NCBI GenBank assembly: GCA_017882785.1
Contig: JADGOV010000006.1
Location: forward strand, 1 to 56,819
Origin: Frankiaceae bacterium
Lineage (GTDB): Bacteria > Actinomycetota > Actinomycetes > JADGOV01
Reading direction: 5' to 3'
Length of the DNA stretch: 56,819 bases
The notes beneath the pieces are model-generated. The model saw only the letters and a program-made list of their open reading frames with translations. It did not search any database and was not told where the DNA came from. The position numbers and the translations under genes are program-made. Each line of letters starts with the position of its first letter. Positions within the stretch are counted from its first letter, which is position 1. This document shows positions 1 to 8,653 of the stretch, one piece after another.

Positions 1-1416
1 CTGCTGTTGCCCGTCCTCCTTCTCTGTGTCTTTCTCGGCACAGCACTCAGCGCCGCGATCGGCACCCGTGCGCTGTCCGCGGCGGCGTCGACCTCCGCCG
101 ACGGGCAGCGGCTGCGGTTCCTGGCGGCCGCTCAGGCCGGCATCGACGCGACGGTTGCCCGGATCCGGACGGCCGACGCAGGCCCCTCTGTCAGCCTGCG
201 CGACCTGCCGTGTGCCGCAAGCGGGACGATCGGCACGGCGTCCGGTCTGGGCTATGACGTCCGCATCGCCTACTACTCCGGCGCACCTCTCGCACCGGCG
301 ACCCTCATCACCTGCTCCCCGCAGGGGCTGGTCGACCGGCCCGCCTACGCACAGCTGACCTCGGTGTCCCGGGGCGGGACGCCACCGGGCGCGCCGGGCA
401 CCACCGCGAGGGCGACGTACGCTTTCCGCTCATCGGGCCGGCCGCCGGGGGGGCTGCTCCGACTTGCCGCACCCGATGCGGCCCTGTGCCTCGGCACGGA
501 CTCCGGGGCGCAGTCCGCCCCGAGCGACCACCTCGTGCTCGCCGACTGCCAGCCTGCGTCGGCGGGCCAGCGGTGGCAGTACACCCCCCAGTTCCAGCTG
601 CGCGGCGCGGCCACGAGGCTCTGCCTGCGGGGCGGGTCGGCACCGGACGCCGCGGTGGTCCTGGCCGCGTGCACCTCGGCCGCCCTCGAGCGTTGGCAGC
701 TCACCGGTGCTTCCAACCTGCGCCTGGCGGCCGCGACAAGCCCGACGAGCGGGTGTCTGACCACCGCGGGCGCGCCCGCCGTGGCGGGGGTCGAGGTCGT
801 CCTGGGCACCTGCTCGAGCGGAGGAGACGTCGGGGCCGGCGTCGGGGCCGGCATTGTCGCGCTCCGGTTCCGGCCGGAACCGGGCGTGGGTTCCGGCGCC
901 GCCGGCAGCGCTCGGCAGAACCTCGTCAATGCCGGCACCGGGGATTGCCTGTCCGTGGCGGGCGGGGACGTCTCGGCCGGGGTCGTTGTCGAGTCGCCGT
1001 GCGTGTCAGCGGCCGAGGACGCCGTACCTCCGTGGAGCCAGCGGTTCGGCTTTCTGGCCGGTCTCCGTCCCGAGGTCGGGCAATACCGGACGACCGCTCC
1101 GGCGGGCACCTACTGCCTGCAGGCCGGCACGAACGACCGGCCGCCCGTCGACGGCACAGCGGTCGTCGCCGCGCCGTGCAACGACGGCGAGAGGTTCCAG
1201 CAGTGGACAGCCAGCGCGCAGTCCTCTTCGCCGGGAACCCGCTACACGATCGCCGGTCCGAGCGGGCTGTGCCTGGCGCTGCGGCCCGCGCCACCGCCGG
1301 GCGACGTCCACCGAGCCGCCGTCGCCGGCTGTGACGGCTCGCTGGAGCAGAAGTGGAACGCGCCGCCCCTGAGCGCAGCCACGGCCGACCTGGCCGGGAC
1401 GGGCGTCGGCGGATGA
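1..1416 (+). CDS. Pilus-associated protein with ricin-B-type lectin repeats (5' end outside window)
   Basis: The frame is open from base 1, so the true start lies upstream; about 471 residues are visible. The first ~20 residues are hydrophobic and run into an Ala-rich helix with an AAQAGIDATVARI stretch. This resembles the N-terminus of PilX-like minor pilus proteins, where a transmembrane helix is followed by an AxAGxxxA segment. From roughly residue 150 onward there are Cys-rich beta-trefoil-like units with QxW-type ends: QRWQY, ERWQL, QRFGF, QQWTA and QKWNA. These are typical of ricin-B carbohydrate-binding modules. The stop overlaps the start of the prepilin peptidase gene (ATGA), and PilM, PilN and PilO follow. 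A surface or pilus-tip sugar-binding role is inference. A secreted lectin unrelated to pili is the alternative. Confidence 0.7.
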   Translation: MLLPVLLLCVFLGTALSAAIGTRALSAAASTSADGQRLRFLAAAQAGIDATVARIRTADAGPSVSLRDLPCAASGTIGTASGLGYDVRIAYYSGAPLAPATLITCSPQGLVDRPAYAQLTSVSRGGTPPGAPGTTARATYAFRSSGRPPGGLLRLAAPDAALCLGTDSGAQSAPSDHLVLADCQPASAGQRWQYTPQFQLRGAATRLCLRGGSAPDAAVVLAACTSAALERWQLTGASNLRLAAATSPTSGCLTTAGAPAVAGVEVVLGTCSSGGDVGAGVGAGIVALRFRPEPGVGSGAAGSARQNLVNAGTGDCLSVAGGDVSAGVVVESPCVSAAEDAVPPWSQRFGFLAGLRPEVGQYRTTAPAGTYCLQAGTNDRPPVDGTAVVAAPCNDGERFQQWTASAQSSSPGTRYTIAGPSGLCLALRPAPPPGDVHRAAVAGCDGSLEQKWNAPPLSAATADLAGTGVGG

Positions 1417-2192
1417 TCTGGCTGCTGGCGGCGGTCGGGGTGCTCGGCATGGCTGTCGGCGACGTGCTCGCCGGCGTGGTGTGGCGGCTGAGCGCCGGCC
1501 AGCCCGGCCAGTGGCTGATCCTGCTCTGCCCGAGCTGTTCGGCGACCCGCCGGCCGCGAGAGTTCGCTGGCACGCTGGCCAGGTACCTGCTCCGTACCCG
1601 ATGCCGGCACTGCAGAGCGCGGGTCGGCGGGGGCGAAATGCTCCTACCGCTGGCGACAGTGGTGGTGTTCGTCCTGCTCGCCTCCCGCATCGGTGCCCGC
1701 CCCGACCTGCCCGCTTTCCTCTATCTGGGGGCGATCGGGGTGGCGTTGACCGCGATCGACCTGGCATGCCAGCGGCTGCCGGACGTGCTGACGCTGCCGT
1801 CTTACCCGGTCGGAATCGGGCTGCTCGCTCTCGGCCTGCTCGGCCGGGACAGTAGTGCGGACCTGCTGCGGGCCGTGCTGGGTATGGCGGCGTTCTTCGG
1901 GTTGTATTTCCTCATCGCCCTGATCTCGCCGGGAGGCCTGGGCTTCGGCGACGTCAAGCTCGCCGGCGTGGTCGGGCTCTACCTGGCCTGGCTCTCCTGG
2001 GGCACGTGGGCGGTGGGGCTCTTCGCCGGCTTCGTGCTCGGCGGTCTGACGGCGGTCGGCCTGCTGCTGATCGGGCGCGCCGGACGGAGCACCGCGCTGC
2101 CCTTCGGTCCGTTCATGCTCCTCGGGGCGCTGGTCGCGATCCTGGGCGGCGAGCCGATCGCCCGCTCGTATCTGGACCTGGCGATCCGTTAG
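1413..2192 (+). CDS. pilD: Prepilin peptidase (type IV leader peptidase, A24 family)
   Basis: This 259-residue polytopic membrane protein should cleave the leader peptide of type IV prepilins at the inner face of the membrane. The two catalytic aspartates expected for the family are visible: D116 in AIDLACQRLPD and D180 in GFGDVK. The cytoplasmic loop keeps two zinc-type pairs, C39/C42 and C64/C67, as in bifunctional PilD enzymes that also N-methylate the mature pilin. Several hydrophobic segments follow from about residue 76. The ATG at 1413 overlaps the stop of the preceding lectin-repeat gene, so the two are translationally coupled. The methyltransferase half is short, so methylation is uncertain. 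Confidence 0.9.
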   Translation: MIWLLAAVGVLGMAVGDVLAGVVWRLSAGQPGQWLILLCPSCSATRRPREFAGTLARYLLRTRCRHCRARVGGGEMLLPLATVVVFVLLASRIGARPDLPAFLYLGAIGVALTAIDLACQRLPDVLTLPSYPVGIGLLALGLLGRDSSADLLRAVLGMAAFFGLYFLIALISPGGLGFGDVKLAGVVGLYLAWLSWGTWAVGLFAGFVLGGLTAVGLLLIGRAGRSTALPFGPFMLLGALVAILGGEPIARSYLDLAIR

Positions 2193-2272
2193 CCCGAATG
2201 GCTTAAGGGTCACCCGTTTGCCGCCGAACCCCGAGGGGTCAGCGCGACTTTCCGACACCTGGGGGTCCGACC

Positions 2273-3343
2273 GTGCGCTCAAGCGGATCGCTGGGTCTTG
2301 ACCTCGGCACCTCCGCGGTGCGCGCCGTGGAGATCTCAGTGGGCGCTGACGGTCCACGGCTCGAGCGGTTTGCCCAGATCGGCCTGCCGCCGGGAGCCAT
2401 CAGCGCTGGTGCCATCCGGGAACCGAAGGCGGTGACCGCCGCGCTGAAGCGGCTCCGGGCGGTGGGCCGGTTTCGCAGCACCCGTGTCGCGGTCGGCGTG
2501 GCCAACCAACGAGTGGTGGTCCGGCAGGTCGAGCTGCCGTGGATGCCGGCGGCGGAGCTTCGAGCAGCCCTGGTGTTCCAGATGCAGGACGTGCTCCCAT
2601 TTCCCGTGGAGGAGGCGGTGCTCGACTACCACCCGGTCGAGGAGTTCGTCGGTGTGGGCGGTTCCCGGATGCTGCGAACGTTGGTCGTCGCTGCGGAGAC
2701 CGCGATGGTGACCGCCCTGCTGGCCGCCGTGCGGGCGGCCGGGATGCGCCCGGAGGTGGTCGATCTGACCACCTTCGCCATGCTGCGGGTCGCTACCCTC
2801 ACCGAGCCGTCGCGGACTGCCGGCCCGGATGCCGTGACCGAGGCGGTCGTCGACGTCGGCGCCGCCTGCACGAACGTGCTGGTCCACTCCAGTGGCGTTC
2901 CCCGCTTCGTCCGGATCCTGCCTCGCGGTGGGGAGGATGTCACCGAGTACCTCGCCGAACGCCTCGGCATCGCCCGTAACGACGCCGAGGCCCGCAAGCG
3001 GGGGGTGGCCCAGGACTCGGCCGGAACGCCGGAATCCGAGCATTTCGAACGCCAGATCCAGCAGGCGGCCATCGCCCGGCTGGTCGCTGAGATCTGCGGT
3101 TCGCTGGACTTCTACCGCGGCGAACCCGGTGCCCGGCCGTTGAGCCGGATGGTAATCAGCGGCGGTGGCACTCTGCTGGGCGGCCTGCCGGAGCAGCTGC
3201 GGGTGGCCAGTGGGCTGCCGGTGGTGGCCAGCCGGCCGATGACCGCGATCCCCAACGGGTCGGGCGTCTCGGCGCGCGCGGTCGAGCGCGGCGACCCGTT
3301 CCTCGCGGTGCCCCTTGGCTTGGCACTGCGGATGGCCGCATGA
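2273..3343 (+). CDS. pilM: Type IV pilus assembly protein PilM
   Basis: The 356-residue protein is an actin/FtsA-fold ATP-binding component that in other bacteria sits on the cytoplasmic face and binds the N-terminal tail of PilN. Near the N-terminus is the phosphate-1 motif GLDLGTSAVRAVE, a second nucleotide-binding motif lies around residue 190 (VVDVGAACTNVLV), and the C-terminal ISGGGTLLGGLPE motif completes the fold. A GTG start follows a G-rich stretch about 8 nt upstream. The 80-nt spacer from the peptidase gene holds no gene. The stop overlaps the pilN start (ATGA). Function is from family knowledge and context. Confidence 0.9.
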   Translation: MRSSGSLGLDLGTSAVRAVEISVGADGPRLERFAQIGLPPGAISAGAIREPKAVTAALKRLRAVGRFRSTRVAVGVANQRVVVRQVELPWMPAAELRAALVFQMQDVLPFPVEEAVLDYHPVEEFVGVGGSRMLRTLVVAAETAMVTALLAAVRAAGMRPEVVDLTTFAMLRVATLTEPSRTAGPDAVTEAVVDVGAACTNVLVHSSGVPRFVRILPRGGEDVTEYLAERLGIARNDAEARKRGVAQDSAGTPESEHFERQIQQAAIARLVAEICGSLDFYRGEPGARPLSRMVISGGGTLLGGLPEQLRVASGLPVVASRPMTAIPNGSGVSARAVERGDPFLAVPLGLALRMAA

Positions 3344-4131
3344 TTCGACCGAGCCTTCGACGGCGGGGGGCCGCGTCTGTTGGCACTGCTGGCACTGCCG
3401 AGCCGGCCTGGCCGGCGACCGCGACGCCACCAACCGCCCTGCCACGGATCAACCTGCTGCCCACCTCCCTCGTGCGAGCCCGTCGGCGGCGACGGCGGCA
3501 GGCCGGCTTGGCCGCGATCGTGCTGATCGCGGTGGCCCTCGTCCTGGTCGGTTACGTCGCGGCCGGGGACCGGCTGGATGCCGCGCAGCGCCGCCGGGAG
3601 CTGGCAGTCCAGCGCCAATGGCAGGTGCAGCAGGAGGTCGATCAGTACGCCGGGGTGCAGGCCACCTACCAGGCCGTCGACGCCTCCCGCGCGACGCTCC
3701 AAGCCGCCCTGGGCACGGAGGTCCGGTACAGCCGGATGCTCACCGCGCTGAGCAGCACCGTCCCGGCCTCGGTGCAGATCACGTCGGCCCGCTGGGAGCA
3801 GGGCACGGAGGACGGGGCCTTTGGTCTCTCACCCGGTGGCCTCTCACCCGGAACGGTGGCCCCGCCGGCCAGCGCGACGCCGGCACCGGACTCTTCAGGA
3901 GAGGACGACCAATTGGGCACGGTGACCATGTCGGGGCTCACCTCCTCCTATGACGATGTCGCCACCTGGTTGGACGCGCTCGAGCACATCACCGGCCTTG
4001 CCCATGCCACGCTGCTCACCGCCACCACGGTCAGCGGCGACGTGGGCGTCGTTCGCTTCACCTCCACGGCGGTCATCACCACAGCCGCGCTGTCGGGGCG
4101 CTACTCCGGGGCTGATGGGGGACTGCGATGA
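3340..4131 (+). CDS. pilN: Type IV pilus inner-membrane protein PilN-like
   Basis: This 263-residue bitopic membrane protein fits PilN. It has a cytoplasmic N-terminus with the PilM-binding-like stretch PRINLLPTSL at about residues 32-41, one transmembrane helix near residues 56-78, and a periplasm-side coiled domain after it. The middle contains a 15-bp direct duplication at 3826-3855 encoding LSPGG/LSPGT in a Pro/Ser/Thr-rich linker. It overlaps pilM upstream and pilO downstream by ATGA, so the PilMNO alignment subcomplex is encoded as a coupled unit. Sequence identity to characterised PilN is low, so the call rests on topology, the INLLP motif and gene order. Confidence 0.82.
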   Translation: MIRPSLRRRGAASVGTAGTAEPAWPATATPPTALPRINLLPTSLVRARRRRRRQAGLAAIVLIAVALVLVGYVAAGDRLDAAQRRRELAVQRQWQVQQEVDQYAGVQATYQAVDASRATLQAALGTEVRYSRMLTALSSTVPASVQITSARWEQGTEDGAFGLSPGGLSPGTVAPPASATPAPDSSGEDDQLGTVTMSGLTSSYDDVATWLDALEHITGLAHATLLTATTVSGDVGVVRFTSTAVITTAALSGRYSGADGGLR

Positions 4132-5126
4132 GGGCCCGAACCCAATACCTGATGGCCGCCGGGCTCGTCCTCGGGGTGCTGGTGGCCGGCTGGTTCATCT
4201 TCATCGGGCCCAAGGTGTCCGCGACCAACGAGGCGCGGGGCCAGACCCGGACCGCCGTGGAGAGCGCCATGGCGCTGCAGGTGCAACTCGCGATGCTGCG
4301 TCAGGAGGTCCCCGGACTGCCAGCGCAGCAACAGCGGCTGCGGGCCTTCGAGACGCGGATCCCACCCACCGTGGCCCTGCCCGAGCTGATCAGGCAGCTT
4401 TCCGCCGTCGCGCAGAGCAGCCAGGTCGAGATCGTCAACCTCACCCCGGCGACGCCGAGCACCCCCACCCCCTCCTTCGCACCGGCGCCGAGTCCATCCG
4501 GCTCAGCCGGCGCCCCGTCGCCGAGCAGCAGACCCTCGCCGAACGTCCCGCCGGCGGCGGTGACCCCGGGCCTCGCATATCCGGCGGTGCCGGCCACAAC
4601 GCCAGGCACAACGCCGGGCCCCTCGGGAACAGTCGCCCGATATCGCATCGTACCGATCACGATGGTCGTGACCGGCACCTACTTCCTCCTGGAGAACTTC
4701 CTCACCGCGGTCGAAACGATGCAGCGGGCGGTGGTCTTCACCTCGGTTGCGCTGGCTCCGGCGGACACGACACCGAGTCCGACGACGGGGGTGACGGGCC
4801 CGACGACCAGCCCGACGACCAGGCCGACGACCACTCCGACGACGAACCCCACGACCGGAGCCAGCCCGTCGGGCTCCGATCCCGTGCTGCGGGCGGTGCT
4901 CAAGGGCTCGGCCTTCACCTCCACGGTGAGTCTCCCGGCGGACTCCGCCTCCCCGCCACCATCGGTGCCGAACCCCCCGCCCAGCGCTGTGCCGACAGTG
5001 CCGACAACGCCCGGGGCACCGCCATCGGGCGCCGCTGCCCTCGGTCCCCCCGGCGACACGAGCCCGCCGGCGCCGACCCCTTCTGCCGGCGGGTCGTCGG
5101 CACAGCGGGCGAGGCGAGGACGGTGA
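4128..5126 (+). CDS. pilO: Type IV pilus inner-membrane protein PilO-like with PTS-rich linkers
   Basis: The 332-residue protein has a single N-terminal transmembrane helix at about residues 8-24, a coiled-coil-like segment, then a PilO-type extracytoplasmic domain. Unusually, the fold is interrupted by Pro/Thr/Ser-rich stretches: near residues 105-160, a tandem PTT-repeat tract encoded at 4800-4859, and a Pro-rich C-terminus. PilO normally pairs with PilN to align the pilus machine, and the order pilM-pilN-pilO supports that. The linkers may be O-glycosylated or span a thick wall, which is inference. The stop overlaps the next start (GTGA at 5123). Confidence 0.8.
   Translation: MRARTQYLMAAGLVLGVLVAGWFIFIGPKVSATNEARGQTRTAVESAMALQVQLAMLRQEVPGLPAQQQRLRAFETRIPPTVALPELIRQLSAVAQSSQVEIVNLTPATPSTPTPSFAPAPSPSGSAGAPSPSSRPSPNVPPAAVTPGLAYPAVPATTPGTTPGPSGTVARYRIVPITMVVTGTYFLLENFLTAVETMQRAVVFTSVALAPADTTPSPTTGVTGPTTSPTTRPTTTPTTNPTTGASPSGSDPVLRAVLKGSAFTSTVSLPADSASPPPSVPNPPPSAVPTVPTTPGAPPSGAAALGPPGDTSPPAPTPSAGGSSAQRARRGR
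4800..4859 (+). repeat. Five 12-bp tandem units inside pilO (Pro-Thr-Thr-X)
   Basis: Five in-frame 12-bp units, each ccg/ccc-acg-acc/acg plus one variable codon, encode PTTS, PTTR, PTTT, PTTN and PTTG. The array lies in a low-complexity linker, so unit number can vary without a frameshift. Confidence 0.85.
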
Positions 5127-5719
5127 CACCGATGGCATCGGGGCCCCACCGGGAAGACGCGCGGGATGGGCACGCATCCCAGGGCATCCCGCCATCAGCG
5201 TCGCGGCGGCCGATGTGGCCGCCGCGCACCGTTCTGCTGGGCGCCACCCTCGTCACCGCGGCCGCGCTCGCCGGTCTGGCCTACGGCGTGGTCACCGGCC
5301 CAGTTGCCGCCGCGCGCTACGGCCGCGTGATCGCCTTACACCCGGCACAGCGGTGGAGCGCGATACCGACAACCGCACCGACAACATTCCCCACAACAAC
5401 CCCCACACCGGTACCGACCGCGCAGGTACCCGCCGGGCCGGCAACGCCGTCGCCCACGGATCGGCCCACGGTCGGCAGCGCAGATGCCCGCGACCCGTTC
5501 CAGATTCTCTATCCCGCCGCGGTCAGTCCCAGCCCGCCCGCGAATGGCGCCCCGACGCCGTCGCCGCTCCCCGGCGCCACGCGTCCCGCCATGCCCGGAA
5601 ACCCCAGCACCACCACAACGCCGTCGCCGACGTCGACCCCGTCGACCCCGTCGAGTCGGCCGCAGCGCTCCGGGAGCCGACTGCTGCCGAGGACGACCTC
5701 GAGCAGGCACTCCTCCTGA
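5123..5719 (+). CDS. Pro/Thr/Ser-rich single-pass membrane protein of the pilus operon
   Basis: The family is not recognised by sequence. The 198-residue product begins at a GTG that overlaps the pilO stop (GTGA). It has a short charged cytoplasmic N-terminus, one transmembrane helix at about residues 35-57, and an extracytoplasmic part. The latter is almost entirely Pro/Thr/Ser-rich, except for a short segment ARDPFQILYPAAV near residue 125. That DPF segment after a disordered linker resembles PilP lipoproteins, which follow pilO in proteobacteria, but no lipobox is present. A PilP-like partner of PilN/PilO is a positional inference. Larger frames reading through this region upstream are shadows of pilO. 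Confidence 0.6.
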   Translation: MTPMASGPHREDARDGHASQGIPPSASRRPMWPPRTVLLGATLVTAAALAGLAYGVVTGPVAAARYGRVIALHPAQRWSAIPTTAPTTFPTTTPTPVPTAQVPAGPATPSPTDRPTVGSADARDPFQILYPAAVSPSPPANGAPTPSPLPGATRPAMPGNPSTTTTPSPTSTPSTPSSRPQRSGSRLLPRTTSSRHSS

Positions 5720-5842
5720 GCTTCCCCCGATGGCGGCCGTCTCGGGTGCCTCCGAGGTGACTGTGGCGGTTTCACCCGCCGCGTCCGGAGCCCGCTTCTG
5801 CGGATGGGACGGGGCCGAGGAAAGGATGAAAGACTCGGCAAC

Positions 5843-7021
5843 GTGCTGCGGTGGTTGACGGCGGGGGAGTCGCACGGCCCAGCGCTGCTCGCGATTCTGG
5901 AGGGACTTCCGGCCGGGGTCGAGGTGTCCACCGCTTACATCGGTGCCGCGTTGGAGCGCCGGCGGGCGGGCTACGGTCGGGGCGCCCGGATGAGCTTCGA
6001 GCGCGACGAGGTGGAACTGCTCGCCGGGGTACGCCACGGGCTGACCCTGGGCTCCCCGATCGCCGTCCGGATCGGCAACACCGAGTGGCCCAAGTGGTCG
6101 GTCGTCATGGCTGCCGACCCCGTGGAACCGCAGGTACTGGCGGGCCTGGCTCGTAACGCTCCGCTGACCCGGCCCCGCCCCGGGCACGCCGACCTCGCCG
6201 GGATGCAGAAATACGGTTTCGACGACGCCCGGCCGGTCCTGGAGCGCGCCTCGGCCCGGGAAACCGCCGCCCGCGTGGCGCTCGGGGCGGTCGCCCAGGC
6301 GTTCCTACGCCAGGTAGGCGGCATCGAGGTGCTCAGCCACGTGGTCGCCATCGGCTCCGCGGCGACCCCGAGCGACAGCGTCCCGGTGCCCGCCGATCGG
6401 GTGCGGATCGATGAGGACCCGGTGCGCTGCCTGTCGGCGGCCGGAAGCGCGGCGATGGTGGTCGAGATCGACGCGGCCAAGGCCGACGCGGACACGCTTG
6501 GCGGGGTCGTGGAGGTTGTCGTGCACGGCCTGCCACCGGGACTGGGCAGCCACGTGCATTGGGATCGGCGGCTGGACGCACGACTGTCGGCCGCGCTGAT
6601 GGGCATTCAGGCCATCAAGGGGGTCGAGGTCGGTGACGGGTTCGACGTCGCCCGTCGTCGCGGCTCGATCGCACACGACGAGATCGAGGCCGGTCCCGAC
6701 GGAATCCGCCGGGTCACCGGCCGGTCCGGCGGCGTCGAGGGCGGCATGTCGACCGGTGAAGTGCTCCGGGTTCGCGCGGCGATGAAGCCGATCTCGACCC
6801 TGTCCCGCCCCCTGGCGACGGTGGACGTTGCCACCGGCAACCCGGCCACGGCAATCGCCCAACGCAGCGATGTCTGCGCGGTGCCGGCCGCGGGGGTCGT
6901 CGCCGAGGCGATGGTGGCGCTGGTCCTGGCCGAGGCGGTAGCGGAGAAGTTCGGCGGGGACAGCGTCCCGGAGACCCGTCGCAACCTGGCCGGGTACCTC
7001 GACGCGCTGTCGGTGCGCTGA
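5843..7021 (+). CDS. aroC: Chorismate synthase
   Basis: This enzyme converts 5-enolpyruvylshikimate-3-phosphate to chorismate using reduced FMN, the last common step of aromatic biosynthesis. The 392-residue length and the N-terminus [13 protein letters not shown] are typical for actinobacterial AroC; the ESHG histidine is visible, as are the RxxGYGRGxRM and [11 protein letters not shown] segments. The GTG at 5843 is chosen because the conserved N-terminus begins exactly there; the frame is open back to 5804. An AGGAAAGGA stretch lies about 17 nt upstream, a rather long spacing. It starts a shikimate operon aroC-aroK-aroB-aroQ about 120 nt after the pilus operon. Confidence 0.97.
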   Translation: MLRWLTAGESHGPALLAILEGLPAGVEVSTAYIGAALERRRAGYGRGARMSFERDEVELLAGVRHGLTLGSPIAVRIGNTEWPKWSVVMAADPVEPQVLAGLARNAPLTRPRPGHADLAGMQKYGFDDARPVLERASARETAARVALGAVAQAFLRQVGGIEVLSHVVAIGSAATPSDSVPVPADRVRIDEDPVRCLSAAGSAAMVVEIDAAKADADTLGGVVEVVVHGLPPGLGSHVHWDRRLDARLSAALMGIQAIKGVEVGDGFDVARRRGSIAHDEIEAGPDGIRRVTGRSGGVEGGMSTGEVLRVRAAMKPISTLSRPLATVDVATGNPATAIAQRSDVCAVPAAGVVAEAMVALVLAEAVAEKFGGDSVPETRRNLAGYLDALSVR

Positions 7022-7098
7022 TGGGCCGACGCCCCGTCACCGGGCACGCCGCCGCGGTGGGTCCGCAGACGCGACCCGAGCTCGCGGCCGCCCGGTGA
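7021..7098 (+). CDS. Possible 25-residue coupling ORF between aroC and aroK
   Basis: An ATG at 7021 shares its A with the aroC stop (TGATG). The frame runs 25 codons and ends with a TGA that overlaps the GTG start of aroK (GTGA at 7095). The peptide would be [20 protein letters not shown] plus LAAAR: basic, with no membrane segment and no recognisable domain. It could keep ribosomes moving across the 73-nt gap rather than make a functional peptide. Whether it is translated is unknown. Confidence 0.35.
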   Translation: MGRRPVTGHAAAVGPQTRPELAAAR

Positions 7099-7601
7099 CC
7101 GGCCCGGTACTCGTCCTGGTCGGTCCGCCGGGAGCGGGCAAGACCACGGTCGGGCGGCTGCTCGCCCGGCGGCTGGGCGTGTCCTTCCGGGACACCGACG
7201 CCGACGTCGAGGCCGCGGCTGGTCAGTCGGTGTCCGACATCTTCATCGGCTCCGGCGAGCCCCGCTTCCGCGCGCTGGAGCGCGCCGCCGTCAAGGACGC
7301 CCTCGCCGAGCACCCCGGTGTGCTGGCGGTCGGCGGTGGGGCGGTCCTCGACGACGGCACTCGAGCCGAGCTGCGGCCGTACCCGGTGGTGTTCCTCGAC
7401 GTCGGCCTCGCCGATGCGGTACGCCGAGTCGGGCTGGCTCGCGACCGGCCGCTGCTGTTGGGCAATCCCCGGGCCGAGCTGAACCGGCTGCTGCTGGAAC
7501 GACGACCGCACTACCTCGACGTCGCGGCCGCGACGGTAATGACCGACGGACGCGCGCCGGAGGAGGTCGCCGCCGACGTCCTGCAGGCACTCGCTGCATG
7601 A
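7095..7601 (+). CDS. aroK: Shikimate kinase
   Basis: The enzyme phosphorylates shikimate at the 3-OH with ATP. The 168-residue protein has the P-loop GPPGAGKTT at residues 10-18, the shikimate/Mg site DTDAD at 33-37, GSGEPRFRALE, the GGGAV strand and the lid motif RDRPLL. Length is standard for AroK. The GTG at 7095 gives the canonical N-terminus and overlaps the stop of the preceding 25-codon frame; its own stop overlaps the aroB start (ATGA). Confidence 0.96.
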   Translation: MTGPVLVLVGPPGAGKTTVGRLLARRLGVSFRDTDADVEAAAGQSVSDIFIGSGEPRFRALERAAVKDALAEHPGVLAVGGGAVLDDGTRAELRPYPVVFLDVGLADAVRRVGLARDRPLLLGNPRAELNRLLLERRPHYLDVAAATVMTDGRAPEEVAADVLQALAA

Positions 7602-8653
7602 CCATCACGCGGATTCCGGTACGCGGGGAGTCACCCTACGAGGTGGTGGTGGGCGCCGACGTCCTGACCGAGGTCGCGGCCGCCGTAGGCTGTCCCGCCC
7701 GGGCGCTCGTGGTCTGTGCCGACCGCGTCTCCGCCGCGGCCACCGGCCTCCTCAGGCACCTGCTCGCCGCAGGGATAGCGACCGAGCAGTACATCCTGCC
7801 CGGCACGGAAGCGGACAAGGCAGTGGAGACTCTTGCTCGGCTGTGGGACGTCCTCGCCTCCTTCGAGGTCTCGCGTACGGACTGCGTGGTGGCCGTCGGC
7901 GGCGGGTCCACCACCGATCTCGTCGGCTTCGCGGCCGCGACGTGGCTGCGCGGGGTTCGGGTGGTGCACGTGCCCACGACGCTGTTGGGCATGGTCGACG
8001 CCGCGGTGGGTGGCAAGACGGGCATCAACACCGCGGCCGGCAAGAACCTCGTCGGCGCCTTCCACCCACCGGTCGGCGTGGTCTGCGACCTGACCTTCCT
8101 GGCGAGCCTGCCCGACCCGGACTACACCGCCGGACTCGCCGAGGTGGCGAAAGCCGGCTTCATCGCCGACCCGGAGATCCTCGACCTGCTCGAAGCCGAC
8201 CCGAGAGCGCACGTGCGGGAACTGATCGAGCGCGCGGTGCGGGTCAAGGCGGAGGTCGTCGGAGCTGATCTGCGGGAGGGTGGCCGGCGGGAGATCCTCA
8301 ACTACGGGCACACCCTGGGGCACGCTATCGAGCGACTCCAGCATTACCGCTGGCGCCACGGTGACGCGGTCGCCGTCGGAATGGTCTTCGCCGCGGCCCT
8401 GGGGCGGCTCGGCGGACACCTGGATCGGCCAACCGCGGACCGCCACCGGACGCTGCTGCGCAGGCTGGGCCTACCCACCAGCTACGACGCTCGGGCCTGG
8501 CCGGCGCTGCATGCGGCGATGCGCCTGGACAAGAAGTCCCGCGGCGGTCGGCTGCGCTTCATCGTGCTGGACGGCCTGGGCACGCCCGGCGTCCTGGACG
8601 ATCCGCCGACCGAACTGCTCGAATCGGCGTACGCGGAGGTGTCTGCGGGATGA
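7598..8653 (+). CDS. aroB: 3-dehydroquinate synthase
   Basis: This NAD-dependent, metal-dependent enzyme converts DAHP to 3-dehydroquinate. The 351-residue sequence shows [16 protein letters not shown] (NAD site), [19 protein letters not shown] (substrate and nucleotide loops), [10 protein letters not shown], and the metal-binding HTLGHAIE. The ATG overlaps the aroK stop and the TGA overlaps the aroQ start, so expression is coupled through the block. Confidence 0.97.
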   Translation: MTITRIPVRGESPYEVVVGADVLTEVAAAVGCPARALVVCADRVSAAATGLLRHLLAAGIATEQYILPGTEADKAVETLARLWDVLASFEVSRTDCVVAVGGGSTTDLVGFAAATWLRGVRVVHVPTTLLGMVDAAVGGKTGINTAAGKNLVGAFHPPVGVVCDLTFLASLPDPDYTAGLAEVAKAGFIADPEILDLLEADPRAHVRELIERAVRVKAEVVGADLREGGRREILNYGHTLGHAIERLQHYRWRHGDAVAVGMVFAAALGRLGGHLDRPTADRHRTLLRRLGLPTSYDARAWPALHAAMRLDKKSRGGRLRFIVLDGLGTPGVLDDPPTELLESAYAEVSAG

